DNA of 64,000 nt from UBA5078 sp033721235 (GTDB taxonomy: Bacteria > Pseudomonadota > Gammaproteobacteria > Pseudomonadales > Pseudohongiellaceae). Both the position numbers and the translations under genes were made by a program. The notes beneath the pieces were generated by a model, which did no database searches, had not been told where the DNA came from, and saw nothing but the letters and a program-made list of their open reading frames with translations. Position 1 is the first letter of the stretch; every line of letters begins with the position of its first letter. Below, in pieces: positions 26,806 to 34,871 of the stretch. The stretch lies in the NCBI GenBank assembly GCA_033721235.1, contig JAWWAY010000004.1:1-64000 (forward strand), in the 5' to 3' direction.

Positions 26806-27303
26806 TTAGAGGGGTTGGTCTTGTAGGCGAAAGTCGGGTGTGGGTATGTGCAGAAGAACCTCTTCTTCGGGAATAAGCTCTGAAGCGGGACGAGCGTCTG
26901 GCCCGAAAGAAAAACTAAAGCTACCGCGAGCAATCAGCTTTGCTGGGTCGATGGCTGCCCATTCGACGGTGTAGTAGTCGGCATCGGGTAGAGTGGGTAA
27001 GTCCCAGAAAAACACCCGACTAGCATTGATATCGTAGCGAAATCCCACATCGATGGCTTTGCCGCTAGGGTCTTTAACCGTAAGTTTTACCAGCTGCACA
27101 TAGGTACTAAAGCGAAGCATAAGGTCTCGCGGAGACTGCGCCAGTATCTCATCGTTGGCGGGCGAAGACTCCATCTCTACGTCGCTAGAGCTGGCATTAG
27201 GGTCCATGATGTGTTGAGCATAGGAGGAGCTAGCCAAGCTCACTAGCATTAAGGTGCTGATACAGAATAAAACATGTCGAAGTGGGGCCAGTAATTCTTT
27301 CAT
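26806..27303 (-). CDS. CopC-domain periplasmic protein
   Basis: This 165-residue protein has a signal peptide (LFCISTLMLVSLASSSYAQ), and a His is the first residue after the likely cut. The CopC fold follows: SSPANDEILAQSPRDLMLRF, VQLVKLTVKDPSGK, YYTVEWAAIDPAKL and GSFSFSFG match the S-x-P-A-x-G...L.F and final strand signatures. CopC proteins bind copper in the periplasm. Here few Met or His ligands are visible apart from His after the cut, so copper binding is uncertain. A C-terminal tail of about 30 residues (PEEEVLLHIPTPDFRLQ) is unusual. No copD neighbour is present. Confidence 0.75.
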   Translation of the reverse strand: MKELLAPLRHVLFCISTLMLVSLASSSYAQHIMDPNASSSDVEMESSPANDEILAQSPRDLMLRFSTYVQLVKLTVKDPSGKAIDVGFRYDINASRVFFWDLPTLPDADYYTVEWAAIDPAKLIARGSFSFSFGPDARPASELIPEEEVLLHIPTPDFRLQDQPL

Positions 27304-27512
27304 GCGGCTTACAATCTCTTTATCAATATTGACACTGGTTTTAAGCTTACCTTATTTCCAGAGAATCTACGATGCTCATCGTGTGTGATGGCGTCGGGTG
27401 CCACTGCTTGTGGGTGGGGAGCAGGGGGATGTTTGCGTTGAGCCCTTGGGGCTAATGTGCTTCAATTCAGCTCTTAATATAAAGCTCTAAGAGCGTCGTT
27501 GTCGGTTTAATT

Positions 27513-28559
27513 ATGCAATTGCTCCAATATGCAACCAGTTTCTTGGCTATATCTCAATTGCTGCTGTTGGCAATGATCTACCTTGCCTATTACCGGAAGC
27601 TGTTTATTGGGCGGCTCATGGTGTTATACGCCGCCTGTCTTATTGGCTATATTCTATCGACTCTGCCTGAAGTGAATGCGGGGCCCGAATACGTGGATAC
27701 TGGGCTAGGCATAGTCGCCATTGCATCGCCGTTTCTGCTGTGGCTTATTACTCGCTTTCTGTTTGTCGATAACCCTCGCATCCATCCCGCCATTTGGGCC
27801 TTGTTTGGCGCATATATGGTTCTGCGCAGCGTAGGAATGATGACCGGTCCTCATGAAGGTCTGAGTTTCTTGATACTGTTGTTTATCCCGCAAGCGGTCA
27901 TGCTTGGCTTCGCCTGTCATGTGGTCTATATGGCTGTGCGAGGACGAGGCGGCGACTTGGTGGAGCCTAGACGAAAACTGCGTGTGCCCTTTGCCATTAC
28001 GATGGGGGCTATTGTGGCCATCATTGTGAGCTCTGGCTTCTTCTACTGGAATAGTCCGTGGATACTCAGCGTCTATATTGGCGCTATTTTTCTATGCATT
28101 CTGTTTTTTAATTTGGCCACATTTCGTTTGCATAGGGATTCGCCTCAACTTATTGATACTAGGCCCGAAGGCTCTGTCGCGCCTCTGGCCAGTCGAATAC
28201 ATGACAAGGATAAAGACAAGCCACTGATAGATCGCGTTCATGCTGCAATGGAGAACGATCGACTGTATGCGCAGACAGGGCTTACTATTGGGGTATTAGC
28301 GCAAGTGGTATCGATGCCTGAATATAGGCTACGTAGGCTGATAAACCAGCGCTTACACTATCGCAATTTTAATCAGTACTTGAACCAGTACCGAATTGAC
28401 GAGGCCGCGCGCAGGCTGTTGGATCAGGGTGAAGCGCATATTCCTATATCAACCATTGCGCTTGATGTGGGGTATTCCTCTTTGTCTTCGTTCAATAAGG
28501 CATTCAAAGAGGCGCACGGCGTCACTCCGTCAATTTACAGAGGCCGCGCCCTAGGCTAG
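27513..28559 (+). CDS. Membrane-bound AraC-family transcription regulator
   Basis: In this 348-residue protein the first about 210 residues hold six or seven hydrophobic helices (FLAISQLLLLAMIYLAYY, LMVLYAACLIGYIL, MGAIVAIIVSSGFFYW, YIGAIFLCILFFNLATF). The C-terminal about 100 residues are an AraC-type double helix-turn-helix: TIGVLAQVVSMPEYRLRRLI, then ISTIALDVGYSSLSSFNKAF and the family end AHGVTPSIYRG. The layout suggests a sensor that detects a membrane or periplasmic cue and binds DNA directly. It faces the CopC-like gene across a 209-base divergent gap, which could hold a shared control region, but no operator could be recognised. Confidence 0.88.
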   Translation: MQLLQYATSFLAISQLLLLAMIYLAYYRKLFIGRLMVLYAACLIGYILSTLPEVNAGPEYVDTGLGIVAIASPFLLWLITRFLFVDNPRIHPAIWALFGAYMVLRSVGMMTGPHEGLSFLILLFIPQAVMLGFACHVVYMAVRGRGGDLVEPRRKLRVPFAITMGAIVAIIVSSGFFYWNSPWILSVYIGAIFLCILFFNLATFRLHRDSPQLIDTRPEGSVAPLASRIHDKDKDKPLIDRVHAAMENDRLYAQTGLTIGVLAQVVSMPEYRLRRLINQRLHYRNFNQYLNQYRIDEAARRLLDQGEAHIPISTIALDVGYSSLSSFNKAFKEAHGVTPSIYRGRALG

Positions 28560-28595
28560 CAGACGCCCTTACCGAGCGCCTGCCAAGCACTTTGC

Positions 28596-29579
28596 TTACT
28601 CGGCTCGTACTTCTAGAACAACCTTACCCATGACACGACGCTCAGTGAACACATTGAACGCTGAGACGTAGTCTTCCATTGGGAAAGACTGAGTAATGAT
28701 AGGCTTAATCTTACCTTCCTCGAACATGCTCAGTAGTTCGCTAAAGTTCTTCTCGTATTCCTCTGGTTCTTCTTTGCGGAAGCGGCCAAGGAATACGCCC
28801 ACCATTGAGGAGCCTTTTAAAAGCGCTAGGTTGGCTTTGTACTCTGGAATGCGTCCGCTAGTAAAACCGACGACCAGTAATCGGCCATTCCAGTTAATGC
28901 AGCGCGTGGCTTGATCGAAAAGATCACCCCCGACTGGGTCGTAGATAACATCGGCGCCTTTGTCGTCTGTGAGCGCTTTTACTTTCTCTTTTAGTTCGCC
29001 GTCGCCGTAGTTTAGAAGTTCATCTGGGCCGGCCTGCTTAACAAAGTCTAGCTTCTCATCGCTGCTGGCTGCCGCGATGACGCGAGCGCCCATGATTTTG
29101 CCAAGCTCAACAGCGGCCATGCCTACGCCGCCGCTGGCACCCAATACCAGCATTGTCTCGCCGGGCTTGATTTGTGCGCGCTGCTTTAGTGCGTGGTAGG
29201 ACGTGGTATAGACCATAGCGAAGCCAGCAGCCGTTTTGAAATCCATATTATCGGGAATCTTGCGAGCGCTCTCTGCGTTCGTGAGTACTTGCTCGGCTAG
29301 CCCGCCAATTGAGGTTGCGGCCATGACTCTGTCACCAACTTTAACATTGGTCACGCCTTCGCCTACTGCGCTGATGATGCCGCCAACTTCGGAGCCAGGT
29401 GTAAATGGCATCGGCGGTTGAAATTGGTACTTCCCTTGAATCTGTAAAGTATCTGGAAAGTTTAGTGATGCTGCGTAAACATCGATGACTACCTGACCTG
29501 GACCCGCCTCGAGATCGGCTACTTCTTCCAGTTTCAAGTTTTCTGCTGTGCCATAGGAATGGCATACGAGTGCTCTCAT
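28596..29579 (-). CDS. NADPH:quinone oxidoreductase family protein (zinc-independent MDR)
   Basis: 327 residues, a normal length. An N-terminal GroES-like domain contains FPDTLQIQGKYQFQPPMPF and PGSEVGGIISAVGEGV. The Rossmann domain has LGASGGVGMAAVELGKIMGA for NADPH, and the end reads MGKVVLEVR. The structural and catalytic zinc Cys residues of alcohol dehydrogenases are absent, as expected for the quinone oxidoreductase branch. It probably reduces quinones or enones with NADPH in the cytoplasm. The gene stands alone between the AraC-type gene (convergent) and the HolD-like gene (divergent). Confidence 0.92.
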   Translation of the reverse strand: MRALVCHSYGTAENLKLEEVADLEAGPGQVVIDVYAASLNFPDTLQIQGKYQFQPPMPFTPGSEVGGIISAVGEGVTNVKVGDRVMAATSIGGLAEQVLTNAESARKIPDNMDFKTAAGFAMVYTTSYHALKQRAQIKPGETMLVLGASGGVGMAAVELGKIMGARVIAAASSDEKLDFVKQAGPDELLNYGDGELKEKVKALTDDKGADVIYDPVGGDLFDQATRCINWNGRLLVVGFTSGRIPEYKANLALLKGSSMVGVFLGRFRKEEPEEYEKNFSELLSMFEEGKIKPIITQSFPMEDYVSAFNVFTERRVMGKVVLEVRAE

Positions 29580-29717
29580 TATGTTCCCCCTTCGAAAAAT
29601 AAGAGGAAGGATTCAAGCACTTTTGAGCTTGAACTACAATATGCAGCGCGCATTTGGAGGCTTCTAAGCCTAGTAAAGTGCTAAGAAATGCCAGTGGGAT
29701 AGCAGGGGGCTTTGGCC

Positions 29718-29723
29718 TATAAT
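29718..29723 (+). promoter_or_regulatory. Consensus -10 box ahead of HolD-like/rimI genes
   Basis: TATAAT stands alone in the 29.6-29.8 kb gap with a weak -35 region. It lies inside the first codons of the longest possible frame, which supports a start of the following gene further downstream at 29790. Confidence 0.4.
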
Positions 29724-29789
29724 AGCGCCTCTATCATCGATCAAATAAAAAGGGACAGTCTTTCGGGCTGTCGCCGGGGCAAGTGTTGT

Positions 29790-30671
29790 ATGGCCGTAGC
29801 AGAATCTACTCGATTGGCTTATTTGCAGGAGATGGGTATTCAGACCTATTTCCCACGTATGCCCCTGCCCGGTGCTAAGGCGTCCTTAGGCTATAGCACT
29901 CAGGCCTTGACGAGTGCTCGCCGAGAAGCAGCCGCTTCCGCATTACAACAGCTTAAGGGCTCAGGGAGTGCGCCTACAACGAGTGCGCCCGTTAGCCAAG
30001 TCGATAATGCCAGCGTAGCGGCAGGTTTAGAGCAGGCTAGGGCGCTATTAGAACAAGGTCTCGATGCGAGCGAGAAACAGGCTAAAGAGACGCCTGAGGG
30101 GCAGCCTCCGGCGCAGAAGCTCGAGCCAAAGTCCGTCGAAGAGCCAGTCGAACCAGTGGCCCAGCCTATTAATTTTCTGTTTGCCTATATTGCAGTCTCT
30201 GATCAGGTATCAGTAGTCGTGGAATTGCCGTGGGCGGGTTCCGGGCAGATGAGCGCAGATAATAAGGTCTTACTGTCGAAAATTCTGAGCGCGATATCCG
30301 TCCCTTGTACACCAGAGACCATTCAGCCCTTTAATTTTCGCTGGCCTATAGAGGGCATGCCCGATGCTTTGGCAGGCCATAGTGCTCGGCAGATGTTAGA
30401 AGGTTTTATGGCGCGACGGCTCAAACTAAAACCTGCGCGCTTTGTATTGGTGTTTGCCGAGCAATCTGCACAGTATTTGTTTCCTGCCGATTTTGATATG
30501 AGTGCGACCGAGCAGGGCATGGTGTCTCATCCTCGTCTGACTAGCCCTATATTAGTGACGCGATCGCTCGATGCCATGGCCTTGTCTAGGCAAGTAAAAG
30601 GCTTGGTTTGGGAAGCGCTAAAACCCGTTAAAACGTTGATCGAAGGCGATGCTTCGTCTTCGAGTGAGTAG
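29790..30671 (+). CDS. Protein resembling DNA polymerase III psi subunit (HolD-like)
   Basis: 293 residues from ATG 29790. The frame opens 26 codons earlier, but that part overlaps a -10 box and is not conserved-looking. The N-terminus STRLAYLQEMGIQTYFPR has the shape of the clamp-loader psi peptide (R..YL..LGI..W..R), and near the C-terminus HPRLTSPILV...KGLVWEALKPV resembles the end of HolD (SP.L..L...P..R..LW). Between them is a Pro/Gln/Glu-rich linker (about 55-125), which makes it about twice the length of E. coli HolD (137). Position directly before rimI matches the holD-rimI order of enteric bacteria. The call is an inference from short motifs plus gene order. Confidence 0.5.
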   Translation: MAVAESTRLAYLQEMGIQTYFPRMPLPGAKASLGYSTQALTSARREAAASALQQLKGSGSAPTTSAPVSQVDNASVAAGLEQARALLEQGLDASEKQAKETPEGQPPAQKLEPKSVEEPVEPVAQPINFLFAYIAVSDQVSVVVELPWAGSGQMSADNKVLLSKILSAISVPCTPETIQPFNFRWPIEGMPDALAGHSARQMLEGFMARRLKLKPARFVLVFAEQSAQYLFPADFDMSATEQGMVSHPRLTSPILVTRSLDAMALSRQVKGLVWEALKPVKTLIEGDASSSSE

Positions 30672-30694
30672 CAAGGCGCTTAGAGTTCTCTCCT

Positions 30695-31186
30695 ATGTTT
30701 TCTAACACCACGATAGGCGCCAGCGCTACAAGAATGCGCCCCATGCGAGCTAGTGATCTGGACCTGGTTGTACGCAATGAAAATCTCTCGTATCAAACCC
30801 CTTGGTCAAAAAGAGTGTTTTCTGACTGTTTGCGCTCGGGCTACGAGTGCTGGGTAATCACCAATAGTACCGAAGTATTGGCCCATGGGGTGTTGTCCAC
30901 CGGCGCTGGCGAAGCGCACGTCCTAACTATTTGCGTCAACCCAGCATACCGCAGAACGGGTTTGGGGCGACGCATGTTGCGTCACTTATTGGAGCGAGCG
31001 AAGAAGCGCCAAGCGCTGGAGTGTTTCCTGGAGGTAAGGCCTTCGAATATCGAAGCCAAGAATTTATATTTGTCCTTTGGCTTTGTGCAGGTGGGTGAAC
31101 GCAAACACTATTACCCCGCCGACCCTAAAACTAGCCACAGGGAAGATGCCTTGATTTTGGCACTAAGCCCAATAGGGGAGCTATAG
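30695..31186 (+). CDS. rimI: Ribosomal protein bS18 alanine N-acetyltransferase RimI
   Basis: This 163-residue GNAT enzyme contains MRPMRASDLDLVVRNENLSY and TPWSKRVFSDCL at the start, the acetyl-CoA loop RRTGLGRRML, and the family signature FLEVRPSNIEAKNLYLSFGF followed by VGERKHYY. It acetylates the N-terminal Ala of ribosomal protein S18; some relatives act more widely. It lies 23 bases after the HolD-like gene, matching the classic holD-rimI pairing, and probably shares its transcript. No strong ribosome site is visible. Confidence 0.93.
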   Translation: MFSNTTIGASATRMRPMRASDLDLVVRNENLSYQTPWSKRVFSDCLRSGYECWVITNSTEVLAHGVLSTGAGEAHVLTICVNPAYRRTGLGRRMLRHLLERAKKRQALECFLEVRPSNIEAKNLYLSFGFVQVGERKHYYPADPKTSHREDALILALSPIGEL

Positions 31187-31193
31187 CGGCTGT

Positions 31194-31457
31194 CTATTCT
31201 TCGTCTTCGCTAGAAGGCGTTAATTTTTTCTTGCCCAAAGCAAATAAACTTTTCAGTAATACTTTAATTAGCACCACTCCCGCAGCAAACAATGCCAGTA
31301 TTAAGAGCATAGAGACGGAAAGAATGAAGAAGCGCAGTAAATTGTTTCTGGCCTCGTCATAGGCAGAGGCTAGCGCGTAGAGCGATGCAATTGCGATTAA
31401 TATGCCCGAGATTGTGGCACGGGTGCTTTTACGTATTTTGAGTCTAGGTAATTTCAC
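31194..31457 (-). CDS. Small two-helix membrane protein
   Basis: The 87-residue protein has a basic N-terminus (MKLPRLKIRKSTRA), two hydrophobic segments (about 13-33 and 40-67) and a charged C-terminus (KKKLTPSSEDEE). I recognise no family. It lies five bases beyond the zinc-ribbon gene on the same strand, so the two are probably cotranscribed, and it is convergent with rimI (7-base gap). A small inner-membrane protein is the only safe reading. Confidence 0.6.
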   Translation of the reverse strand: MKLPRLKIRKSTRATISGILIAIASLYALASAYDEARNNLLRFFILSVSMLLILALFAAGVVLIKVLLKSLFALGKKKLTPSSEDEE

Positions 31458-31462
31458 GTGGG

Positions 31463-31915
31463 CTACTTTTCAAATTTGGGTTTGCCGTTTTCGTCCGGCC
31501 ATGTGTGTCTGCATTCGGGGAACTGACTGCAGCCCCAAAACTTGCCATTCTTGCCAGTGCGTTGTCTGAGCAACTGGCCGCAGTAAGTGCAGCGAAAAGA
31601 CTCCGCTGGTACACCATTATCATCTTTTAGGCGGGTCTTACAGCCTTTGTTATAACCCACACAATACCAATAGAAACCTTTGGAGTTTTCGGCCCTGATG
31701 AGCGGCCTAGTGCAAACTGGGCAGGAAAACCTCTCGTCTTCTGTTTTGGAGGGTTTGCCGTCTTTGTCGAAGAGGGTGGTTCGACACTCCGGAAAACCAG
31801 TGCAGCCCCAAAAAGGCCCGCGCTTGCCTACGCGCCTTTGCATCGGCTTGTGGCAGTCGGGGCAGCTGTATTGTCTTGCTGCTGCCGGTTCGTCTCCAAA
31901 TAGATCTTTTGGCAT
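31463..31915 (-). CDS. Topoisomerase-I-type zinc-ribbon protein
   Basis: This 150-residue protein is built from three successive four-Cys ribbons of the bacterial topoisomerase I C-terminal type: CPDC...GCTGFPEC, CPVC...YCVGYNKGC and CTYC...GCSQFPEC, each with a K-G-x-F-W/Y-W/G core. No catalytic topoisomerase domain is present. Stand-alone proteins of this kind bind single-stranded DNA and may aid topoisomerase or repair enzymes. It lies 15 bases after hisC on the same strand. No frame remnants of a topA body are seen, so it is not a truncated topoisomerase. Confidence 0.88.
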   Translation of the reverse strand: MPKDLFGDEPAAARQYSCPDCHKPMQRRVGKRGPFWGCTGFPECRTTLFDKDGKPSKTEDERFSCPVCTRPLIRAENSKGFYWYCVGYNKGCKTRLKDDNGVPAESFRCTYCGQLLRQRTGKNGKFWGCSQFPECRHTWPDENGKPKFEK

Positions 31916-31930
31916 TGGGCTGGCCTATGC

Positions 31931-33031
31931 TTATTCCTCTAGGTACGATTGTAGACAGTTTAATAGCTGGCTGTTTTCATCAAAGGTGCCAATGGTAATT
32001 CGCAGCTTGTCTCTAAGGCGGTCTTGATCGAAATAACGCACTAAAATACCGTCGTCTTTTAAACGTTGATACAAGCCTTTGGCCATATCATCGGCATTGT
32101 CATAGTGTGGGGCTTGTTCCGGCATTTGAGCCAGCAGGAAGTTGCTTTGGCTGGGAGCACAGCTGATGCCTAGCTTGCCTAGTTCGGCCTGTACTCTTGC
32201 TCTTTCGGCTCTAACCATATCCCATTGCAGCGATGCCGCATCTCGATCCTTCAACGCTGCTGTTGCCAAGACCTGAGAGAATGCATCGGTGTTGTAGCTG
32301 TCACGCGTTTTATACAGCATAGGCGAGATTAACGACTCGTCGCCCATCCCATAGGCAAAGCGTAGTCCAGCGAGCGAATAGCCCTTACTCATTGTGCGCA
32401 GAATAATCACATTCGGATTGCGGGTAATGAGAGGCACAGCATTGTAGGCAAACTCTGGGTCGATAAAGTCAACGTAGGCTTCGTCAATGACCAGTACACC
32501 CTTAAATTCTTGCGCTATTTTCTCGAGCGTTGCGGTATCGGCAAGATAACCAGAAGGCGCGTGCGGATTGACGATAAAAGCGAGTTTGGCGCCGGTGTCG
32601 TTTAATTTGGCTGCAAAGCCCTCGCCCATGGACCAGTCTTGCTGCAAAGGCACTGGTGCTACTTTACAGTCTTGAATGGCAGCCAGCACGGGGTATAGGG
32701 AATAGCTGGGCTCCGCCATTGCAATGACATCACCCGGGCCAACAAAGGTCGTTATGATGAGCCTGAGTAATTCATCGCCGCCGTTTGTGGCGATAATATT
32801 ATCCACTTCGATGCCGTGAAGCTGTGCGGCTACCCGGCGGAAATCATTGGCTAAGGGTTGTGGGTAGCGTCTGAGGCTTTCCACCTGCAAAGATGCCAAG
32901 GCATCGCGCACAGCCTTAGTGGCAGGGAAGGGGTTTTCGTTGGTATTTAATTTAATGACATCGGTTTGCTTAGGCTGCTCACCAGAGGAGTAACCGGTCA
33001 TGTTTTGAATATTGGGTCTTTCGTAACTCAT
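31931..33031 (-). CDS. hisC: Histidinol-phosphate aminotransferase
   Basis: 366 residues from ATG 33031 (MSYERPNIQNM), the usual start region. The frame opens 30 codons earlier, but that stretch (Cys/Arg/Ser-rich) is not family-like. This is a PLP enzyme of the class-I/II aminotransferase fold with IKLNTNENPFP at the N-terminus, NPHAPSGYL, VIDEAYVDF and the cofactor lysine Lys216 in RTMSKGYSLAGLRFAYG. It converts imidazole-acetol phosphate and glutamate to histidinol phosphate in histidine synthesis. No other his gene is nearby, so this may be the second, unlinked HisC type that can also act on aromatic amino acids. Confidence 0.92.
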   Translation of the reverse strand: MSYERPNIQNMTGYSSGEQPKQTDVIKLNTNENPFPATKAVRDALASLQVESLRRYPQPLANDFRRVAAQLHGIEVDNIIATNGGDELLRLIITTFVGPGDVIAMAEPSYSLYPVLAAIQDCKVAPVPLQQDWSMGEGFAAKLNDTGAKLAFIVNPHAPSGYLADTATLEKIAQEFKGVLVIDEAYVDFIDPEFAYNAVPLITRNPNVIILRTMSKGYSLAGLRFAYGMGDESLISPMLYKTRDSYNTDAFSQVLATAALKDRDAASLQWDMVRAERARVQAELGKLGISCAPSQSNFLLAQMPEQAPHYDNADDMAKGLYQRLKDDGILVRYFDQDRLRDKLRITIGTFDENSQLLNCLQSYLEE

Positions 33032-33145
33032 AGGGTTTAGGCTGTACTCAGAGGACCTAGAAGGCCGGAGGTAGTGCCGGCAGCTGCCATAGCAAAACGT
33101 GCCGAGCGAATGTGCAGCCAAGATTACTGTTTAATGCCTATGGGT

Positions 33146-33697
33146 TCAATTGTTGCGCAGGTTTACCACGTAATTTTCTCGTGCCTTGCTAAGCTCAGAG
33201 GCCTCTAACAACTCTTTTTGATAGTCATCCCACCAGCCGCGTGAATGAGGCACCATCATATGGAAGTTGTACATGCCATTCTCTAAGGCCGTTAGGAAGT
33301 CGCGAAAGTCCTGTTCCTGACGTATCAGAATACGCTGTACACGAATGATGACATTACGCTGGTCGTTCACATCTAGGTTGGCTAGCTGCTGAGATAGGGT
33401 CTGCAATTCTGACTGAGTATTGCGATAGGTGCCCATCATCGTGTCGATCTGAGAGCGAAGCCCTTCGTCTGCAGCTCGTAGCTCGGCACTCACGGCGTTG
33501 GCTCTTTCTTCTATTTCTGCCGTATTAGGGGTTTTGATAAATACCAATGCGATAGCCAGTATGGCACTGATGAGAGAGATGCTCGCCACGCCAATAGAGC
33601 CAAAGACCAGCCACTGCTGACGCTTGAGCTTCTTCTTCATATGCTCAATAGGGTCTGTTTCGATCTCTAAATCATTGCTGTCATCTAGATCTGCCAT
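33146..33697 (-). CDS. Single-pass membrane protein with coiled coil
   Basis: This 183-residue protein has an acidic N-terminus, a basic patch MKKKLKRQQ, one membrane helix (about 29-53, LVFGSIGVASISLISAILAIALVFI), then a long heptad-like helix (about 58-115) and a conserved-looking end (NFHMMVPHSRGWWDDYQKEL). It has an N-in topology with the coiled coil in the periplasm. No family is recognised. It lies about 115 bases upstream of hisC on the same strand. Confidence 0.65.
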   Translation of the reverse strand: MADLDDSNDLEIETDPIEHMKKKLKRQQWLVFGSIGVASISLISAILAIALVFIKTPNTAEIEERANAVSAELRAADEGLRSQIDTMMGTYRNTQSELQTLSQQLANLDVNDQRNVIIRVQRILIRQEQDFRDFLTALENGMYNFHMMVPHSRGWWDDYQKELLEASELSKARENYVVNLRNN

Positions 33698-33799
33698 TAT
33701 TAGCTCTATCCTTTTCTTAGCTAAAGATCACTCAGTTTGTCGTGCATGCCTTGATGCCTGCTATATGGCTCATATCGGCCGCTTATGGACTATATTTAA

Positions 33800-34666
33800 T
33801 CACTGGCCTTGGCGGGCCGTTAGCTGTGCCGAGCTTAAGTAGGTGTTTAGCCTATTGCGCCACCCAGGCAGCCAGCGCTGCTCATTGCGCTCTGGGGGTG
33901 CATTGTTGACGCGGCGTGTTAACACAAAATCGGCCGCTTCAACGAACTGTGGCAATAAGCCTGTGTATGGGTCCCGATGCTCGTTCAAGTACTCTAATAC
34001 CTGCAAGAGTCCCCAGCCTTGGCCTTTGTAGCGTTCCTGCTCAGCGGTGCCCTCGCCCTTAAAATTTACATAGTCTATAAGGGCATACAGGCCGTTGGGC
34101 CGCTCGCTCCAGGCTACTTCCACGAAAAGTTCTCCTATAGCTTGCGGGTTTTCAGCGTGCTGGGTCAGCAAGGCTAAGCTGTTTTGCATTCTTTGGACGA
34201 TAAAGCGAACCTGCACCGCCTGAGTTTGCAGCAGAAAATCACGCAATTGAGTCATTTGCTCGCTGTCTTGTGCCGCAAGAAATGATTCTCGGTTCAACCA
34301 AGGTGAATCCCGCTCTTCGAGTGCCGCGATCCACTGGGGTATTGCATGGCCTTCGCTGTCATAAAATGCCAATAATGCGGGAAAACTCTCCAAGAAGGCT
34401 TCTTGTTGCCCCTTCTGAAACCAAATAAAGTGGCCTATACCTAGTGAGGGGAAGGTTTCGCCAGCGTTCCAACTGGTTAAACACTCGGTTTTCAGGTTAC
34501 ACTCATTGCGAAAAATTTGCTCTCCGAGCCATAGAGAATCTTGCTCTGAGAGCGTTGGCAGTTGTGGGTTTACGGCATTCGAACAGCCCATTAACAGGGT
34601 TGTCGCCGCGTAAATCAGTGCAATTGGCTTAAATAAGCGCAAAGAGTTGGACATAAATGGGAGCAT
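33800..34666 (-). CDS. Lipoprotein with lysozyme-like motif
   Basis: 288 residues. The N-terminus carries a lipobox LLMGC (Cys28) after a hydrophobic stretch, so it is a lipoprotein. The mature part has IFRNECNLKTECLTSWNAG and FPSLGIGHFIWF. An acidic residue followed by a G-I-G-H turn recalls the E...TIGYGH active site of phage-type lysozymes. The C-terminal part (GQGWGLLQVLEYLNEH, RRVNNAPPERNEQRW) is also conserved-looking. I infer a peptidoglycan-related hydrolase fold, but the catalytic residues cannot be proven by eye. A second Met (34654) is an equally good start. It is monocistronic. Confidence 0.6.
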   Translation of the reverse strand: MLPFMSNSLRLFKPIALIYAATTLLMGCSNAVNPQLPTLSEQDSLWLGEQIFRNECNLKTECLTSWNAGETFPSLGIGHFIWFQKGQQEAFLESFPALLAFYDSEGHAIPQWIAALEERDSPWLNRESFLAAQDSEQMTQLRDFLLQTQAVQVRFIVQRMQNSLALLTQHAENPQAIGELFVEVAWSERPNGLYALIDYVNFKGEGTAEQERYKGQGWGLLQVLEYLNEHRDPYTGLLPQFVEAADFVLTRRVNNAPPERNEQRWLPGWRNRLNTYLSSAQLTARQGQ

Positions 34667-34871
34667 AGTAGCTTAGACCTGCTGATTGCAGTTTAAGTGA
34701 CTGTTAGTATTTAAATGGTGCTTAGAAAGTTCTAGAGCGCCTACAGGTGGCCATGGAGCGCGAAATTCTAACATATTGTATTGGCTTGACTTCGCTCTTT
34801 GGGTTAAAGCTCTGCTAGAATACAAGCAACACTGACTATAAGCCAAAAAACACTAGGAGTGGGCGCACAAA

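Noticed and set aside
26637..26876. 79-codon plus-strand frame between the broken ligase and CopC-like genes
   Set aside because: No ribosome site or recognisable domain, and it runs into the CopC-like gene on the other strand.
31463..31915. Remnant of a truncated topA gene
   Set aside because: Three complete zinc ribbons with a good start and no upstream topoisomerase remnants; stand-alone proteins of this type are known.
33032..33121. 30-codon N-terminal extension of hisC
   Set aside because: Cys/Arg/Ser-rich and unlike HisC; the ATG at 33031 begins the conserved region.
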